A DNA stretch of 64,000 nucleotides from Flavobacterium azizsancarii (GCF_027980145.1 NZ_JAMZNK010000017.1:1-64000), one strand, 5' to 3'. Positions 35,751-44,980 are shown, numbered from the stretch's first letter. Made by a program: numbers and translations. The notes: generated by a model not told the origin, from the sequence alone.

Positions 35751-36785
35751 TTATTGGGTGAATATTAGAATTCCGGTAATCCAGATATGAATAAAGTCCC
35801 AATTGATTTTGAATTTCTGGGGAGAAAAACCATAGAAATTTTTAAAAGCTGCCGAAAAATGTGACACATCTTTATAGCCGCATTTATATGCTACGTCGCT
35901 AACGGTCGAAGCCTTATTCTGAAATAGTTCTTTGGCATGTTCCATTCGGAGTTTAATAATATAGCTTTTTACAGTAGTTCCAAAACAAGCTTTAAATCCT
36001 TTTTTTAGCTTAAATTCATTTAGCGAAATCGTTCTTGAAAGCTCTGTTAATGTTGGTGCATGAACATAATCTTTATCCAATATATGTTTCGCTTCCAGTA
36101 ATTTATTATAATCGTCTTCATCAATTTGATCTTTTTGTACCGGTATGGTTATGATTTTTTCAAGTTGATGTATCAGCAGTTCCTTGATTTTGGTTTCCAA
36201 ATACATTTTTTTTAATGCGCCCTGACGATTACAATTCTTTATTTCGTGAATTACCCATTGTATCGCTGGCGTAAACGGAATGTATTTTGAGGTCAGATAA
36301 CTGGATTTTTTAAGCAAGATATTTTTTGAAAATTTCTCATGAAGTTCCCAGTCTTCGTTGATAATCTTGTAGTAAAAATCTTTTGATAGGATGATTGAGA
36401 AATGGTTAGTTTGTTCGAAAGCAGGTATTTTAAAAGTTGCCTTATATTTTGTAGCGTAAAATATATTATGGGTATTCTTTTTTGAATATTTTTCGGTTTC
36501 TAATTGATCAATATGAGTTTCGACATTATTGCAGCAGATAAAATTCATGACAACTGATTCTTCGTCAATTTCAAAAATGATAGTTTGTGGGGTCGAAAAA
36601 AGCATTTGTGTATCCAGTAAAACCATTCCGTCTGTAATCAAATGATGGCTTTTAATTTCTTCTGAATCGTTGTTTTTTATGTAGACATTCTCTTCCGTTA
36701 AATAATTTTTCGGATAATGAGTGCCACCAATTTCAATTTGAATAATTGAGTTTTCGTGTCCTGAAATTTTCGATTTGATCTTCAA
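35751..36785 (-). CDS. AraC-family regulator of the siderophore locus
   Basis: The 344-residue product has a long N-terminal sensor (about 1-230) and a C-terminal AraC domain (about 235-327) with LTELSRTISLNEFKLKKGFK and VSDVAYKCGYKDVSHFSAAF, then KNFYGFSPQKFK. This resembles the PchR-type regulators that activate siderophore receptors. An extra hydrophobic tail, INWDFIHIWITGILIFTQ, follows the usual end. The start is TTG: an in-frame stop lies six codons upstream, and the first ATG is 53 codons inside. It is divergent from the TonB receptor, with direct repeats in between. Confidence 0.85.
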   Translation of the reverse strand: MKIKSKISGHENSIIQIEIGGTHYPKNYLTEENVYIKNNDSEEIKSHHLITDGMVLLDTQMLFSTPQTIIFEIDEESVVMNFICCNNVETHIDQLETEKYSKKNTHNIFYATKYKATFKIPAFEQTNHFSIILSKDFYYKIINEDWELHEKFSKNILLKKSSYLTSKYIPFTPAIQWVIHEIKNCNRQGALKKMYLETKIKELLIHQLEKIITIPVQKDQIDEDDYNKLLEAKHILDKDYVHAPTLTELSRTISLNEFKLKKGFKACFGTTVKSYIIKLRMEHAKELFQNKASTVSDVAYKCGYKDVSHFSAAFKNFYGFSPQKFKINWDFIHIWITGILIFTQ

Positions 36786-36857
36786 AATATAATCCGTTTT
36801 TACAAAATAATAATCCGTTTTTCCCTATCTTTTTTAGAGTTGTTGATGGTACTTTTG
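36783..36857 (+). promoter_or_regulatory. Receptor promoter with 20-bp-spaced direct repeats
   Basis: CAAAATATAATCCGTTTTT (from 36783) and CAAAATAATAATCCGTTTTT (from 36803) are direct repeats exactly two helical turns apart. A -7 box TACTTTTG (36850-36857) follows, and no TTTG occurs at -33. Direct repeats about 20 bp apart next to a promoter without -33 box are what an AraC-type activator needs. The adjacent AraC gene is the obvious candidate, and the first repeat overlaps its TTG start. Confidence 0.6.
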
Positions 36858-36892
36858 CGCCAAAGTTATTTATAATTAGTCTAATTAAAGAT

Positions 36893-39286
36893 ATGACAAC
36901 TCACAAATTTTTATTTTTTAGTATATTTTTTTTCTTTACAATCCTATCGTATTCCCAGCAAAAACTGGGAGTTTCAGTAAGTGGAGAGGTAACAGAAAAT
37001 TCAGGGCAAACAATTCCTTATGCCACAATTAATATAGAAAAAACTGACTTAAGTATTATTTCTGATGAAAACGGAAAGTTTATTTTCAAAAATGTAAAGC
37101 CGGGAAAACATGTTTTAAAAATTACGGCAATTGGTTTCTCAACTCAAAAAAAACACATTGAAGTTTTAGCAAGTAATGTCAGTTTTTCTGTTCAGTTACA
37201 GAGTGAATTGAATCAATTAGAATCTGTAACAGTGTTAGGCCGTTCGCAAACAGATAAAGTAAACAAACAAGCTTATAGCGTTACGGCGATTGATGCAAAA
37301 AAGCTCCACAATTCTACTCTCGATTTGTCGCATGCATTAGACAGGGTTTCCGGTGTTCGGGTTCGTGAATCGGGTGGTGTAGGTTCTAAATCTGAGCTTT
37401 CTATTAATGGTTTTTCAGGTAATCAGGTAAAGTTTTTTATTGATGGTGTGCCTATGGATAATTTTGGTTCGTCTTTTCAATTGAATAATATTCCAATAAA
37501 TCTTGCTGACAGAATAGAAGTTTACAAAGGTGTTGTGCCTATCTGGTTAGGCGGAGATGCTCTTGGAGGTGCGGTTAATATTGTAACAAATTCTAAACCC
37601 CGCACTTATCTGGATGCTTCGTACTCTTTTGGATCATTCAATACACATCGTACGACTATCAATGCGGGATATACGGCAAAAAGTGGTTTTACTACTGAAA
37701 TTAACGCGTTTCAGAATTATTCAGATAATAATTATTGGGTAAATGTTGAAGCGGCCGATTTGTACACAGGCGAATATTTTCCAAATGCCCGTGTGAGAAG
37801 GTTTCATGATAGTTATCGCAACGAGACGGTGATTTTTAATATTGGAATAACAGGTAAAAAATACGCTGATAAATTATTATTTGGTTTTACAGCCGGAGAA
37901 AACAAAGCCGATATTCAAACTGGAGCCCGAATGACGAGTGTCTTTGGAAAAGTGTACAGCACAGGAAATATCTTAATGCCAACAGTAAAGTATCAGGTAA
38001 AAGATTTATTTACAAAAGGGCTAAATGTTAACGTTACGGGTAATTTTAATTTTGGTGAAGAACAGAATGTCGATACCGTTTATAGAAGGTATAACTGGTT
38101 TGGAGATTACAGAGAACTCGTAGGATTAGGTGGTGAACGTAGCCGTACGCTGCGTAAATTCAAAAATAATAATGGTATAGCCACAGCAAATTTTACGTAT
38201 GCTTTAGGACTAAGACATTCTTTTATGCTAAATAACACGTTTAATACTTTTGATCGTAAAGAAAGCGATGAGTTGGTTCCGGAATCATTAGTATATAAGC
38301 AACCGAAAAAAACACAAAAAAATGTTTTGGGCGCAGGTTACAAATTTGACTACAATGAGAAATGGAGCACATCTGTATTTATCAAAAATTACTCTTTAAA
38401 AAGTACTTATTCAGAAAGTTACAACCCTTCCGGTACAACTGGTGATATTGCGTACAGAGAACATGTTAACAACAAAAATCTGGTTGGATATGGTGCCGCC
38501 AGCAGTTATTACTTAAAACATAATCTGCAGTTAAAGGGGTCTTTTGAAAAAAGCTACAGATTGCCAACTCCTGAAGAATTATTTGGAAACGTAAATAATA
38601 ATATAGCGGGGAATATTGGACTTGAGCCGGAAACAAGTAACAATTTTAATCTTGGATTCAGTTATCAGACTAGTTTTAAGAAAGTCAATGCGATGACATT
38701 CGATGTAAATCTTTTGTATCGGGATGCAACTGATTTTATTCGTCCTGAATTGAATCTGAATCAAACAATGGTAACCAATGTGAACCAAAAAGGAGTTACA
38801 AATTATGGTATAGATGGTGAAGTGAGATATTCATACCGAAATAGATTTACTGCGGGGATGAATATGACGTATCAAAATCTTCGTAATATGACGAAATACG
38901 AACCAAACGAAAATTTTGTGTCGTTATGGTACAAAGACAGAGTGCCTAATATTCCTTTTCTTTTTGGCAATCTGGATGCTTCAGTATTTTTTTATGATTG
39001 TATAAAAAAAGGTAATAATTTATCTATTGGCTACAACTTTTTGTATGTACACGACTATTATTTATCATGGCCAAGCCGCGGTACCAAGGATGGTAAACTT
39101 GATATACCACAACAATTTAATCATGATTTAAATGCGGTTTACACCTTTGCAGATGGTAAATACAATATCGCATTCGAGTGCAAAAATGTCTTAGACAACA
39201 AGCTGTATGACAACTTTTCGCTGCAAAAACCAAGTCGTGCTTTTAATATAAAATTCAGGTATTTTTTCACCAAATCAAATAAATAA
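36893..39286 (+). CDS. TonB-dependent outer-membrane receptor, siderophore type (XusA-like)
   Basis: The 797-residue product has a signal peptide (ending FTILSYSQQ), a CarboxypepD_reg-like domain (about 28-112, GEVTENSGQTIPYATINIEK), and a plug domain with LDRVSGVRVRESGGVGSKSE and YKGVVPIWLGGDALGGAVNI. A 22-strand-type barrel follows, closing with a C-terminal aromatic strand (FNIKFRYFFTKSNK). It is the first gene of a cluster with a DUF4374 lipoprotein and a PepSY membrane protein, the same family order as XusABC, the xenosiderophore uptake system of Bacteroides thetaiotaomicron. The substrate is inferred from that parallel only. Confidence 0.9.
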   Translation: MTTHKFLFFSIFFFFTILSYSQQKLGVSVSGEVTENSGQTIPYATINIEKTDLSIISDENGKFIFKNVKPGKHVLKITAIGFSTQKKHIEVLASNVSFSVQLQSELNQLESVTVLGRSQTDKVNKQAYSVTAIDAKKLHNSTLDLSHALDRVSGVRVRESGGVGSKSELSINGFSGNQVKFFIDGVPMDNFGSSFQLNNIPINLADRIEVYKGVVPIWLGGDALGGAVNIVTNSKPRTYLDASYSFGSFNTHRTTINAGYTAKSGFTTEINAFQNYSDNNYWVNVEAADLYTGEYFPNARVRRFHDSYRNETVIFNIGITGKKYADKLLFGFTAGENKADIQTGARMTSVFGKVYSTGNILMPTVKYQVKDLFTKGLNVNVTGNFNFGEEQNVDTVYRRYNWFGDYRELVGLGGERSRTLRKFKNNNGIATANFTYALGLRHSFMLNNTFNTFDRKESDELVPESLVYKQPKKTQKNVLGAGYKFDYNEKWSTSVFIKNYSLKSTYSESYNPSGTTGDIAYREHVNNKNLVGYGAASSYYLKHNLQLKGSFEKSYRLPTPEELFGNVNNNIAGNIGLEPETSNNFNLGFSYQTSFKKVNAMTFDVNLLYRDATDFIRPELNLNQTMVTNVNQKGVTNYGIDGEVRYSYRNRFTAGMNMTYQNLRNMTKYEPNENFVSLWYKDRVPNIPFLFGNLDASVFFYDCIKKGNNLSIGYNFLYVHDYYLSWPSRGTKDGKLDIPQQFNHDLNAVYTFADGKYNIAFECKNVLDNKLYDNFSLQKPSRAFNIKFRYFFTKSNK

Positions 39287-39313
39287 ATTTAATAATTCAA
39301 ACAATAAACTATT

Positions 39314-40549
39314 ATGAAAAAAATGGGCAAATTAGCGATATTATCGGCTGTAGTGGCTTTTACATCATTCTCGTGCAGCAGTGATTCTGACAAATCTGCA
39401 GGCGAACCAGGTGGAGGAGGAGATACAGGTAAAACAAAATACATTATTACTGCTACTACAGGAGCAGCAGGAATTGCAGATTATTTACTGACGGCTGATG
39501 ATATTTCTACAGGATCTATTACAACAACAGGAAACGGATTAGAGCAAGACGGTTCGTACCGTTATTATATTACCAATCAAAATAAATTCTTTAGCTTACT
39601 TTACGGACAAGGAAACCCTGGTGCAGTAACTACTTATAATCTGAATACAGAAGGAAAATTGGTGAAAAAATCGAATTTCCAGGCTGAAACCGTACAGGTA
39701 TTTGCAGCAGTAAACAAAGATATCTTAACAATAAAAGTTCCAAGAAGCGGTGATGCTTCGATTGCTTCAATGTATAAAATTGATGCTGAAAAATCATTAA
39801 TTACCGGTGAAGCGCAACACGACACTAAAAAATTAGCAAAAAACGGAGAAAGAGCTTTTTATACCTGGGCGACTCAGGTTGGAGATAAAGTATATATGCC
39901 GTATATGAGTATCAAAGGAGATGGAGTTGATAATTTTGGAACTGTAAATCCGGATAGTACCTGGGTGGCTGTTTACAACTATCCGGAGCTTAAATTAGAA
40001 AAAGTAATCAAAGATAACCGTACAAGTTATTTAGGTGCTTATTTTACAAATGGATTGTTTCAGGATGAAAACGGTGATGCGTATGGATTCTCAGGAGCAA
40101 TCGCAACAAGTAATTCAGTTTTGGTTTCTAAAAAGCCATCTGCAATTATTAAAATTAAAAAAGGAACTACAGAATTTGATCAGTCATACTTTTTTAATGT
40201 ACAGGAAAAATCAGGAGGGTACAAAATCTCAGCTACAAGTTATATCTCAAAAGGTAAATTTTTATTGTTGATGTACGGTAATGTGGGTAAAAACAACGGA
40301 GCAGCTAAATTGGCTATTGCAGATGTTTACAACCAAACATTTACATGGGTAACGAATGTTCCCGCAACATTAACTTCGGCTACAAGTCGTTATAATATTA
40401 CTACAGAAGACGGAAATTCTGCTGTAATTGGTATTAATACACCTGAAGGAAACTGGATTTATACTATTAATGGTTCAACTGCGGTTGCTACTAAAGGTAT
40501 GAAAGTCGAAGGTGGTCAAATTACTGCAATTGCGAAGTTAAAATATTAA
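39314..40549 (+). CDS. DUF4374 lipoprotein, likely surface siderophore-binding partner (XusB-like)
   Basis: The 411-residue product has a lipoprotein signal (lipobox SFSC, Cys21), a Gly-rich linker (GEPGGGGDTG) and a DUF4374 domain starting KTKYIITATTGAAGIADYLL. The domain has repeating beta-rich units that fit a beta-propeller. In Bacteroides the DUF4374 protein XusB binds siderophores at the surface beside a TonB receptor. The gene starts 27 bases after the receptor gene here, so the same role is likely. Surface exposure is inferred from the linker and family. Confidence 0.85.
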   Translation: MKKMGKLAILSAVVAFTSFSCSSDSDKSAGEPGGGGDTGKTKYIITATTGAAGIADYLLTADDISTGSITTTGNGLEQDGSYRYYITNQNKFFSLLYGQGNPGAVTTYNLNTEGKLVKKSNFQAETVQVFAAVNKDILTIKVPRSGDASIASMYKIDAEKSLITGEAQHDTKKLAKNGERAFYTWATQVGDKVYMPYMSIKGDGVDNFGTVNPDSTWVAVYNYPELKLEKVIKDNRTSYLGAYFTNGLFQDENGDAYGFSGAIATSNSVLVSKKPSAIIKIKKGTTEFDQSYFFNVQEKSGGYKISATSYISKGKFLLLMYGNVGKNNGAAKLAIADVYNQTFTWVTNVPATLTSATSRYNITTEDGNSAVIGINTPEGNWIYTINGSTAVATKGMKVEGGQITAIAKLKY

Positions 40550-40564
40550 AATTGGTTTTTTTTG

Positions 40565-40597
40565 AACCGTAGGCCTTTCGGGGCTTGCGGTTTTTTT
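40565..40597 (+). terminator. Terminator or attenuator between the DUF4374 and PepSY genes
   Basis: AACCGTAGGCC pairs with GGCTTGCGGTT (11 bp with two wobble pairs) and seven T follow. It lies 16 bases past the DUF4374 stop and 25 before the PepSY start, so PepSY expression may depend on read-through. Confidence 0.8.
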
Positions 40598-40621
40598 ATT
40601 TATCCTTATACGTTATTAAAT

Positions 40622-42031
40622 ATGTTTTCTTTTTCAAAATCAAAATCAAGTTCAAATAAGAAAAAAAGTAAAAAATCGCTTTTCAAGCGTGTTATGGCCT
40701 GGCTGCATTTATGGCTCGGACTGGCTTCTGGTATTATCGTCGTCATTGTTAGTATTACGGGCTGTATTTATGTTTTTGAAAATGAAATTAAAGATTTTAT
40801 TGAAGACTGGCGTTTTGTCGAACCTCAGGAAAAAGCTTTTTTATTGCCCTCCCAGTTGGTTACAATTGCAGATAAAGCAATGAAAGGAAAACATGCAACC
40901 AGTGTAACTTTTGGAGAAAAAGAGGATGCCGCCATTGTGGGATACTTTATCCAAAAGAAAGAAGAAGGAAAAGACAAAGAAGGAAAAGGGAAAAAAGAAG
41001 GAATTGCTAAAAACGATAGCGAGAAAGGAAAAACATTAGAAAAAGGAAAAGCAAAGGGAAAAGGAAAAGAAGAAAAACCCAAAAAGAGAAGAAGTGGTGT
41101 TTTTACCAGTATATATATGAATCCTTACACAGGTGAGATTCTTAATATAAAATCAGTTTCAAGAACAGATTCCCCGGATTTTTTCAGATGGATCTTAAAT
41201 GGTCATCGTGCCTTATGGCTGCCTTATGATATTGGCAGGCCAATTGTAGGTGTGGCGGTTATAATTTTTGTTATTCTATTGATTTCAGGTATAGTACTTT
41301 GGTGGCCAACCAAATGGATTAAGTCAATTATTAATAAAAGTTTCAAAATAAAAACAGATGCCAGTTTTAAACGTGTCAATTATGATTTGCATAATGTGCT
41401 GGGGTTTTACAGTTGTATTTTTCTGTTCTTTATTGCTGTAACCGGCTTGGTATGGAGTTTTGGCTGGTGGAGTAAATCCTTATATTGGGTTACTTCCGGC
41501 GGAAAACCATTAGTTGAAAATAGAGAATCTCCAAAATCTGATACAACGCACGTCAAAACATTTGAATTGTCTACAGTTGACAGGGTTTTAAAAAACATAG
41601 CAAAAGAAAATCCTCAGGCTGCAGGAATTATGATTAGTATTCCTGAAAAGCCAGCGGACCCTATTGGCGCATTTGTTTACAAACAAAAGAACACCTATTA
41701 TAATATGGATCGCTATAGTTTTGATCAGCAAACCTTAAAAGAAATATCGATAAAAACTCCTTTTTCAGGAAAATATATCGAAGCCAATATTCCGGATAAA
41801 ATTCGCAGGATGAATTATGATATTCATGTGGGCGCTGTCCTTGGACTTACCGGAAAAATTATTGCTTTTTTTGCCAGTCTGATTTCGGCAAGTTTACCCA
41901 TTACGGGATTTTTAATTTGGTGGGGAAAACAGAAATTTGGCAAAAAAACTGTTTCATCTCCAAAGGTTGCGGCAAAAGCAATTCCCATCGCTAAACCTAA
42001 GCAAGTGTTAGAGAAAGAATTGTCAGTATAA
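40622..42031 (+). CDS. PepSY-associated membrane protein, possible siderophore iron reductase (XusC-like)
   Basis: The 469-residue product has the PepSY-TM plan: a basic N terminus, TM1 with VMAWLHLWLGLASGIIVVIV, a large periplasmic PepSY segment, and three further helices (for example IVGVAVIIFVILLISGIVLWW, FFIAVTGLVWSFGWW). Paired histidines are at LHLW, NGHRALWLP, DLHNVLG and DIHVGAV, which could bind haem. I start at MFSFSKSK, after the terminator. An earlier in-frame start would lie inside the hairpin. A 50-residue Lys/Gly-rich insert (about 105-155) is unusual. Confidence 0.85.
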   Translation: MFSFSKSKSSSNKKKSKKSLFKRVMAWLHLWLGLASGIIVVIVSITGCIYVFENEIKDFIEDWRFVEPQEKAFLLPSQLVTIADKAMKGKHATSVTFGEKEDAAIVGYFIQKKEEGKDKEGKGKKEGIAKNDSEKGKTLEKGKAKGKGKEEKPKKRRSGVFTSIYMNPYTGEILNIKSVSRTDSPDFFRWILNGHRALWLPYDIGRPIVGVAVIIFVILLISGIVLWWPTKWIKSIINKSFKIKTDASFKRVNYDLHNVLGFYSCIFLFFIAVTGLVWSFGWWSKSLYWVTSGGKPLVENRESPKSDTTHVKTFELSTVDRVLKNIAKENPQAAGIMISIPEKPADPIGAFVYKQKNTYYNMDRYSFDQQTLKEISIKTPFSGKYIEANIPDKIRRMNYDIHVGAVLGLTGKIIAFFASLISASLPITGFLIWWGKQKFGKKTVSSPKVAAKAIPIAKPKQVLEKELSV

Positions 42032-42072
42032 CGGACTGAGAATCCGTTTTTATACTTTTTGATGTTAGTTAG

Positions 42073-42102
42073 AAAGGCGAAACTTTATGAGTTTCGCCTT
42101 TT
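42073..42102. terminator. Bidirectional terminator between convergent genes
   Basis: AAAGGCGAAAC pairs with GTTTCGCCTTT around TTTATGA, with A and T tracts on the flanks. It separates the siderophore locus from the convergent esterase gene. Confidence 0.85.
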
Positions 42103-42110
42103 GTGTTACT

Positions 42111-43061
42111 TTAATTTTGATTGCTGTATCCGCGGGTTTTAAGCCATTCTTCACAGTCTCTTGTCCAGAATTTGCTAGTATCTTTTACACCTAGTCCAAA
42201 ACCGTGTCCGCCTTTTTCATAGATATGCAATTCAGCAGGAACTCCGTTATTTTTCAAAGCCAAATAATAATTAATACTGTTTTCTGGCATAACGGTCTGA
42301 TCGTCGCTGGCATGTACTAAAAAAGTGGGAGGAGTTTGAGCTGTTACTCTTTTTTCATTCGAAAAATAGTCCAGAACATCCTGAGAAGCATGATCACCTA
42401 TTAAGCTGGTTTGTGAACCTTTGTGCGTAATATTTTCAACCATTGATATTACAGGATAAATTAAAAGTGCAAAATCCGGACGCGCACTTACTTTAGAACT
42501 TGTATCATAAACTTTATCATCATAATGCGTCGCTAAAGTCGAGGCTAAATGTCCGCCGGCAGAAAAGCCCATAATTCCAATTCTGGTAGGATCAATATTA
42601 TATTTTATAGCATTTTGTCTCACGTAACGCAACGCTTCCTGAGCATCCTGTAGCGGTCCAACACTTTTGTTTTTCATTATTTTATCACTTGGCAATCTGT
42701 ATTTTACCACAAAAGCAGCGATTCCTAAAGTATTAAGCCATTCAGCAACTTTAGTACCTTCTTTGTCAATAGCCAAATGCTGATATCCACCGCCGGGAAA
42801 AATAAGAACTGCCGCTTGATTGGGTTTGTTTTCCTTTGGCAAAAAAATACTCAAAGTAGGAATTGAAACTAAACTTGTGCTTTGCACTTTTCCGTCTTTG
42901 ATACTTTGGTTTTCCTTGTAATCCGGAGCTTTAATTTGATCCGGTATTTTATTCCAAATCGGGATTATTTGATTTTGTGCCTGCATTTCATTTGTTATTC
43001 CTGCAACGAGCGCAAGAACTATAAAAGCTTTTTTCCAGTGGGATTTTTTCGGAGTTTTCAA
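42111..43061 (-). CDS. Secreted alpha/beta-hydrolase esterase (acetylesterase type)
   Basis: The 316-residue product has a signal peptide ending NEMQAQ, an oxyanion motif PGGGY (89-93), nucleophile elbow GFSAGG (Ser167), and candidate acid and base in ASDDQTVMP and GGHGFG. This is the BD-FAE/acetyl-xylan-esterase-like group frequent in polysaccharide loci. Next to pectin genes it may remove acetyl groups from pectin or oligosaccharides. The start is TTG, with an in-frame stop six codons upstream and no ATG before the signal peptide. It is divergent from the hexuronate operon. Confidence 0.85.
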   Translation of the reverse strand: MKTPKKSHWKKAFIVLALVAGITNEMQAQNQIIPIWNKIPDQIKAPDYKENQSIKDGKVQSTSLVSIPTLSIFLPKENKPNQAAVLIFPGGGYQHLAIDKEGTKVAEWLNTLGIAAFVVKYRLPSDKIMKNKSVGPLQDAQEALRYVRQNAIKYNIDPTRIGIMGFSAGGHLASTLATHYDDKVYDTSSKVSARPDFALLIYPVISMVENITHKGSQTSLIGDHASQDVLDYFSNEKRVTAQTPPTFLVHASDDQTVMPENSINYYLALKNNGVPAELHIYEKGGHGFGLGVKDTSKFWTRDCEEWLKTRGYSNQN

Positions 43062-43351
43062 TTGTATTGTGATTTAGTTCAATGATAATGTATTGGAAGA
43101 TATTCAAAAATAGAACTTTTTATTGATTTATGAATTTTAAAGAAAGTTAAAAAAACAAGTTTTGCCTTAAATAAGAAAGTTCGTCCAAAAAAGATTTGAA
43201 AGTATTGATTTTGGTACAATTTTACCCCTTAAAAAGGACAAATTTCACATGTGATCATTTAACAAATATATTGTTTAATTTGTAATTTTGAGCATATTTT
43301 TTTATTCTATATGTTTATTTATTTGATTAAAATAATTTTTTATACAATTTA
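43062..43351. other. Upstream part of the divergent esterase/transporter control region
   Basis: No gene. A possible minus-strand -7 box TATTTTTG (43105-43112) could serve the esterase. A perfect TCACATGTGA palindrome lies at 43245-43254. Nothing else is recognised before the transporter promoter. Confidence 0.35.
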
Positions 43352-43396
43352 TTTGGAATATAAAGATTAAAAAGTATATTTGTGCAATCGATTACA
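43352..43396 (+). promoter_or_regulatory. Hexuronate transporter promoter and LacI-type operator
   Basis: TTTG (43352-43355), a 19-base spacer and TATATTTG (43375-43382) match the Bacteroidota -33/-7 consensus exactly. The operator TGCAATCGATTACA (43383-43396) starts at the next base and covers the expected transcription start. The same -7 and operator junction recurs at kduI and the GH28 gene. Confidence 0.8.
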
Positions 43397-43507
43397 TTGT
43401 TTTGTTTCATTAGATTTAATGCATTGATTTTACGGTCTGTGCGCAGGGTTTTAAGGAGCAAAATGAAATTACCAAAAAAAATATCAATTTTTTAACAAGC
43501 CTTTACT

Positions 43508-44980
43508 ATGAATCAACCACCAGATGCAGTTATTAACAATGAAACAAAAAAAACAACAGGAAGTTATCGTTGGAGTATATGTGCCTTGCTCTTTTTTGCA
43601 ACGACCATAAATTACTTAGACAGACAAGTACTTTCTTTAACATGGAGTGATTTTATTGCACCTGAATTTCATTGGACAAACAATGATTACGGAAATATTA
43701 CAGCACTATTCTCTATTTTTTATGCAGTTTCATTATTATTCGCAGGAAGATTTGTCGATTGGTTAGATACTAAAAGAGGGTTTCTTTGGGCTATCGGAAT
43801 ATGGTCTTTAGGAGCTTGTTTGCATGCATTTTGTGGTATTGCAACAGCAGGAATTATTACAGGAAATTGGTTTGTAGGCTTTGAAGGGGCTAAAGACGCT
43901 ATTAATCTTGTGCAAGATACCGGATTAGTTATTAATGTAAGTGTTACATTATTCATTTTTGCCCGCTTTGTTTTGGCGGTAGGAGAGGCAGGAAATTTTC
44001 CTGCAGCTATAAAAACTACAGCAGAATATTTTCCTAAAAAAGACAGGGCTTTTTCTACCAGTATTTTTAATGCCGGTGCAACTGTAGGAGCATTAGCCGC
44101 TCCGATATCGATTCCGTTTATCGCGAAATCTTTCGGTTGGGAAATGGCTTTTATTATTATTGGGGCACTAGGTTTTGTCTGGATGGGATTTTGGGTTTTT
44201 ATGTATGATAAACCGGAAAGACATCCAAAAGTATCTGCTTCTGAATTAGAATATATCCAGCAAGATGATGTTGCAGATAGTAAATTAGTAGGTTATGTGC
44301 CTGAAACTACAACTAAAGTATCTTTTGCTGAATGCTTTAAATACAAACAAACCTGGGCTTTTGCTTTTGGTAAATTTATGACAGATGGTGTTTGGTGGTT
44401 CTTTTTGTTTTGGACACCGGCGTACTTAAGTTCTGTTTACGGAATGGATTCTACTCAGGCTGCTCTTCCGTTATTTGTTCTTTACATGATAACACTGCTT
44501 TCTATTATTGGTGGTTGGTTACCAACTTATTTTGTAGAGAAAAAAGGAATGAATCCTTATGAGGGCAGAATGAGGGCAATGTTAATCTTTGCATTTTTTC
44601 CTTTATTAGCTCTAATTGCGCAGCCTTTAGGGTATATCAGTTACTGGATTCCCGTAATTATTATTGGTATTGCAGGTGCAGCGCATCAATCATGGTCAGC
44701 CAATATTTTTACAACCGTTGGTGATATGTTTCCTAAAAAAGCAATTGCTACCATTACAGGAATTGGCGGTTTAGCAGGAGGTGTTGGTTCTACGATAATC
44801 AACAAAGGTTCTGGATTATTATTTGATCATGCTAAAGAAACCAATATGTCTTTTATGGGCTTTCACGGTATTGAAGCCGGATACTTCATCATTTTCTCCA
44901 TCTGTGCTGTTTGTTACTTAACGGGCTGGATAGTAATGAAAGCTTTAGTTCCAAAATACAGCCCGATTACAGGAATGTAA
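43508..44980 (+). CDS. exuT: MFS hexuronate transporter (ExuT-like)
   Basis: The 490-residue product is a 12-helix major-facilitator carrier of the anion:cation symporter branch, which includes ExuT for galacturonate and glucuronate. Landmarks are INYLDRQVLSLTWSDFIAPE in TM1, the loop GRFVDWLDTKRGFLW and ARFVLAVGEAGNFPAAIKTT in TM4. It is longer than E. coli ExuT, with an insert between TM3 and TM4 (about 118-145, NWFVGFEGAKDAINLVQDTG). It is first in a run of uronate catabolism genes and has its own LacI-type operator. Confidence 0.9.
   Translation: MNQPPDAVINNETKKTTGSYRWSICALLFFATTINYLDRQVLSLTWSDFIAPEFHWTNNDYGNITALFSIFYAVSLLFAGRFVDWLDTKRGFLWAIGIWSLGACLHAFCGIATAGIITGNWFVGFEGAKDAINLVQDTGLVINVSVTLFIFARFVLAVGEAGNFPAAIKTTAEYFPKKDRAFSTSIFNAGATVGALAAPISIPFIAKSFGWEMAFIIIGALGFVWMGFWVFMYDKPERHPKVSASELEYIQQDDVADSKLVGYVPETTTKVSFAECFKYKQTWAFAFGKFMTDGVWWFFLFWTPAYLSSVYGMDSTQAALPLFVLYMITLLSIIGGWLPTYFVEKKGMNPYEGRMRAMLIFAFFPLLALIAQPLGYISYWIPVIIIGIAGAAHQSWSANIFTTVGDMFPKKAIATITGIGGLAGGVGSTIINKGSGLLFDHAKETNMSFMGFHGIEAGYFIIFSICAVCYLTGWIVMKALVPKYSPITGM

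Noticed and set aside
43245..43254. TCACATGTGA as a Crp-type site for the uronate genes
   Set aside because: The palindrome is short, Bacteroidota lack a well-established Crp-cAMP catabolite system of this kind, and it is over 100 bases from the mapped promoter boxes.
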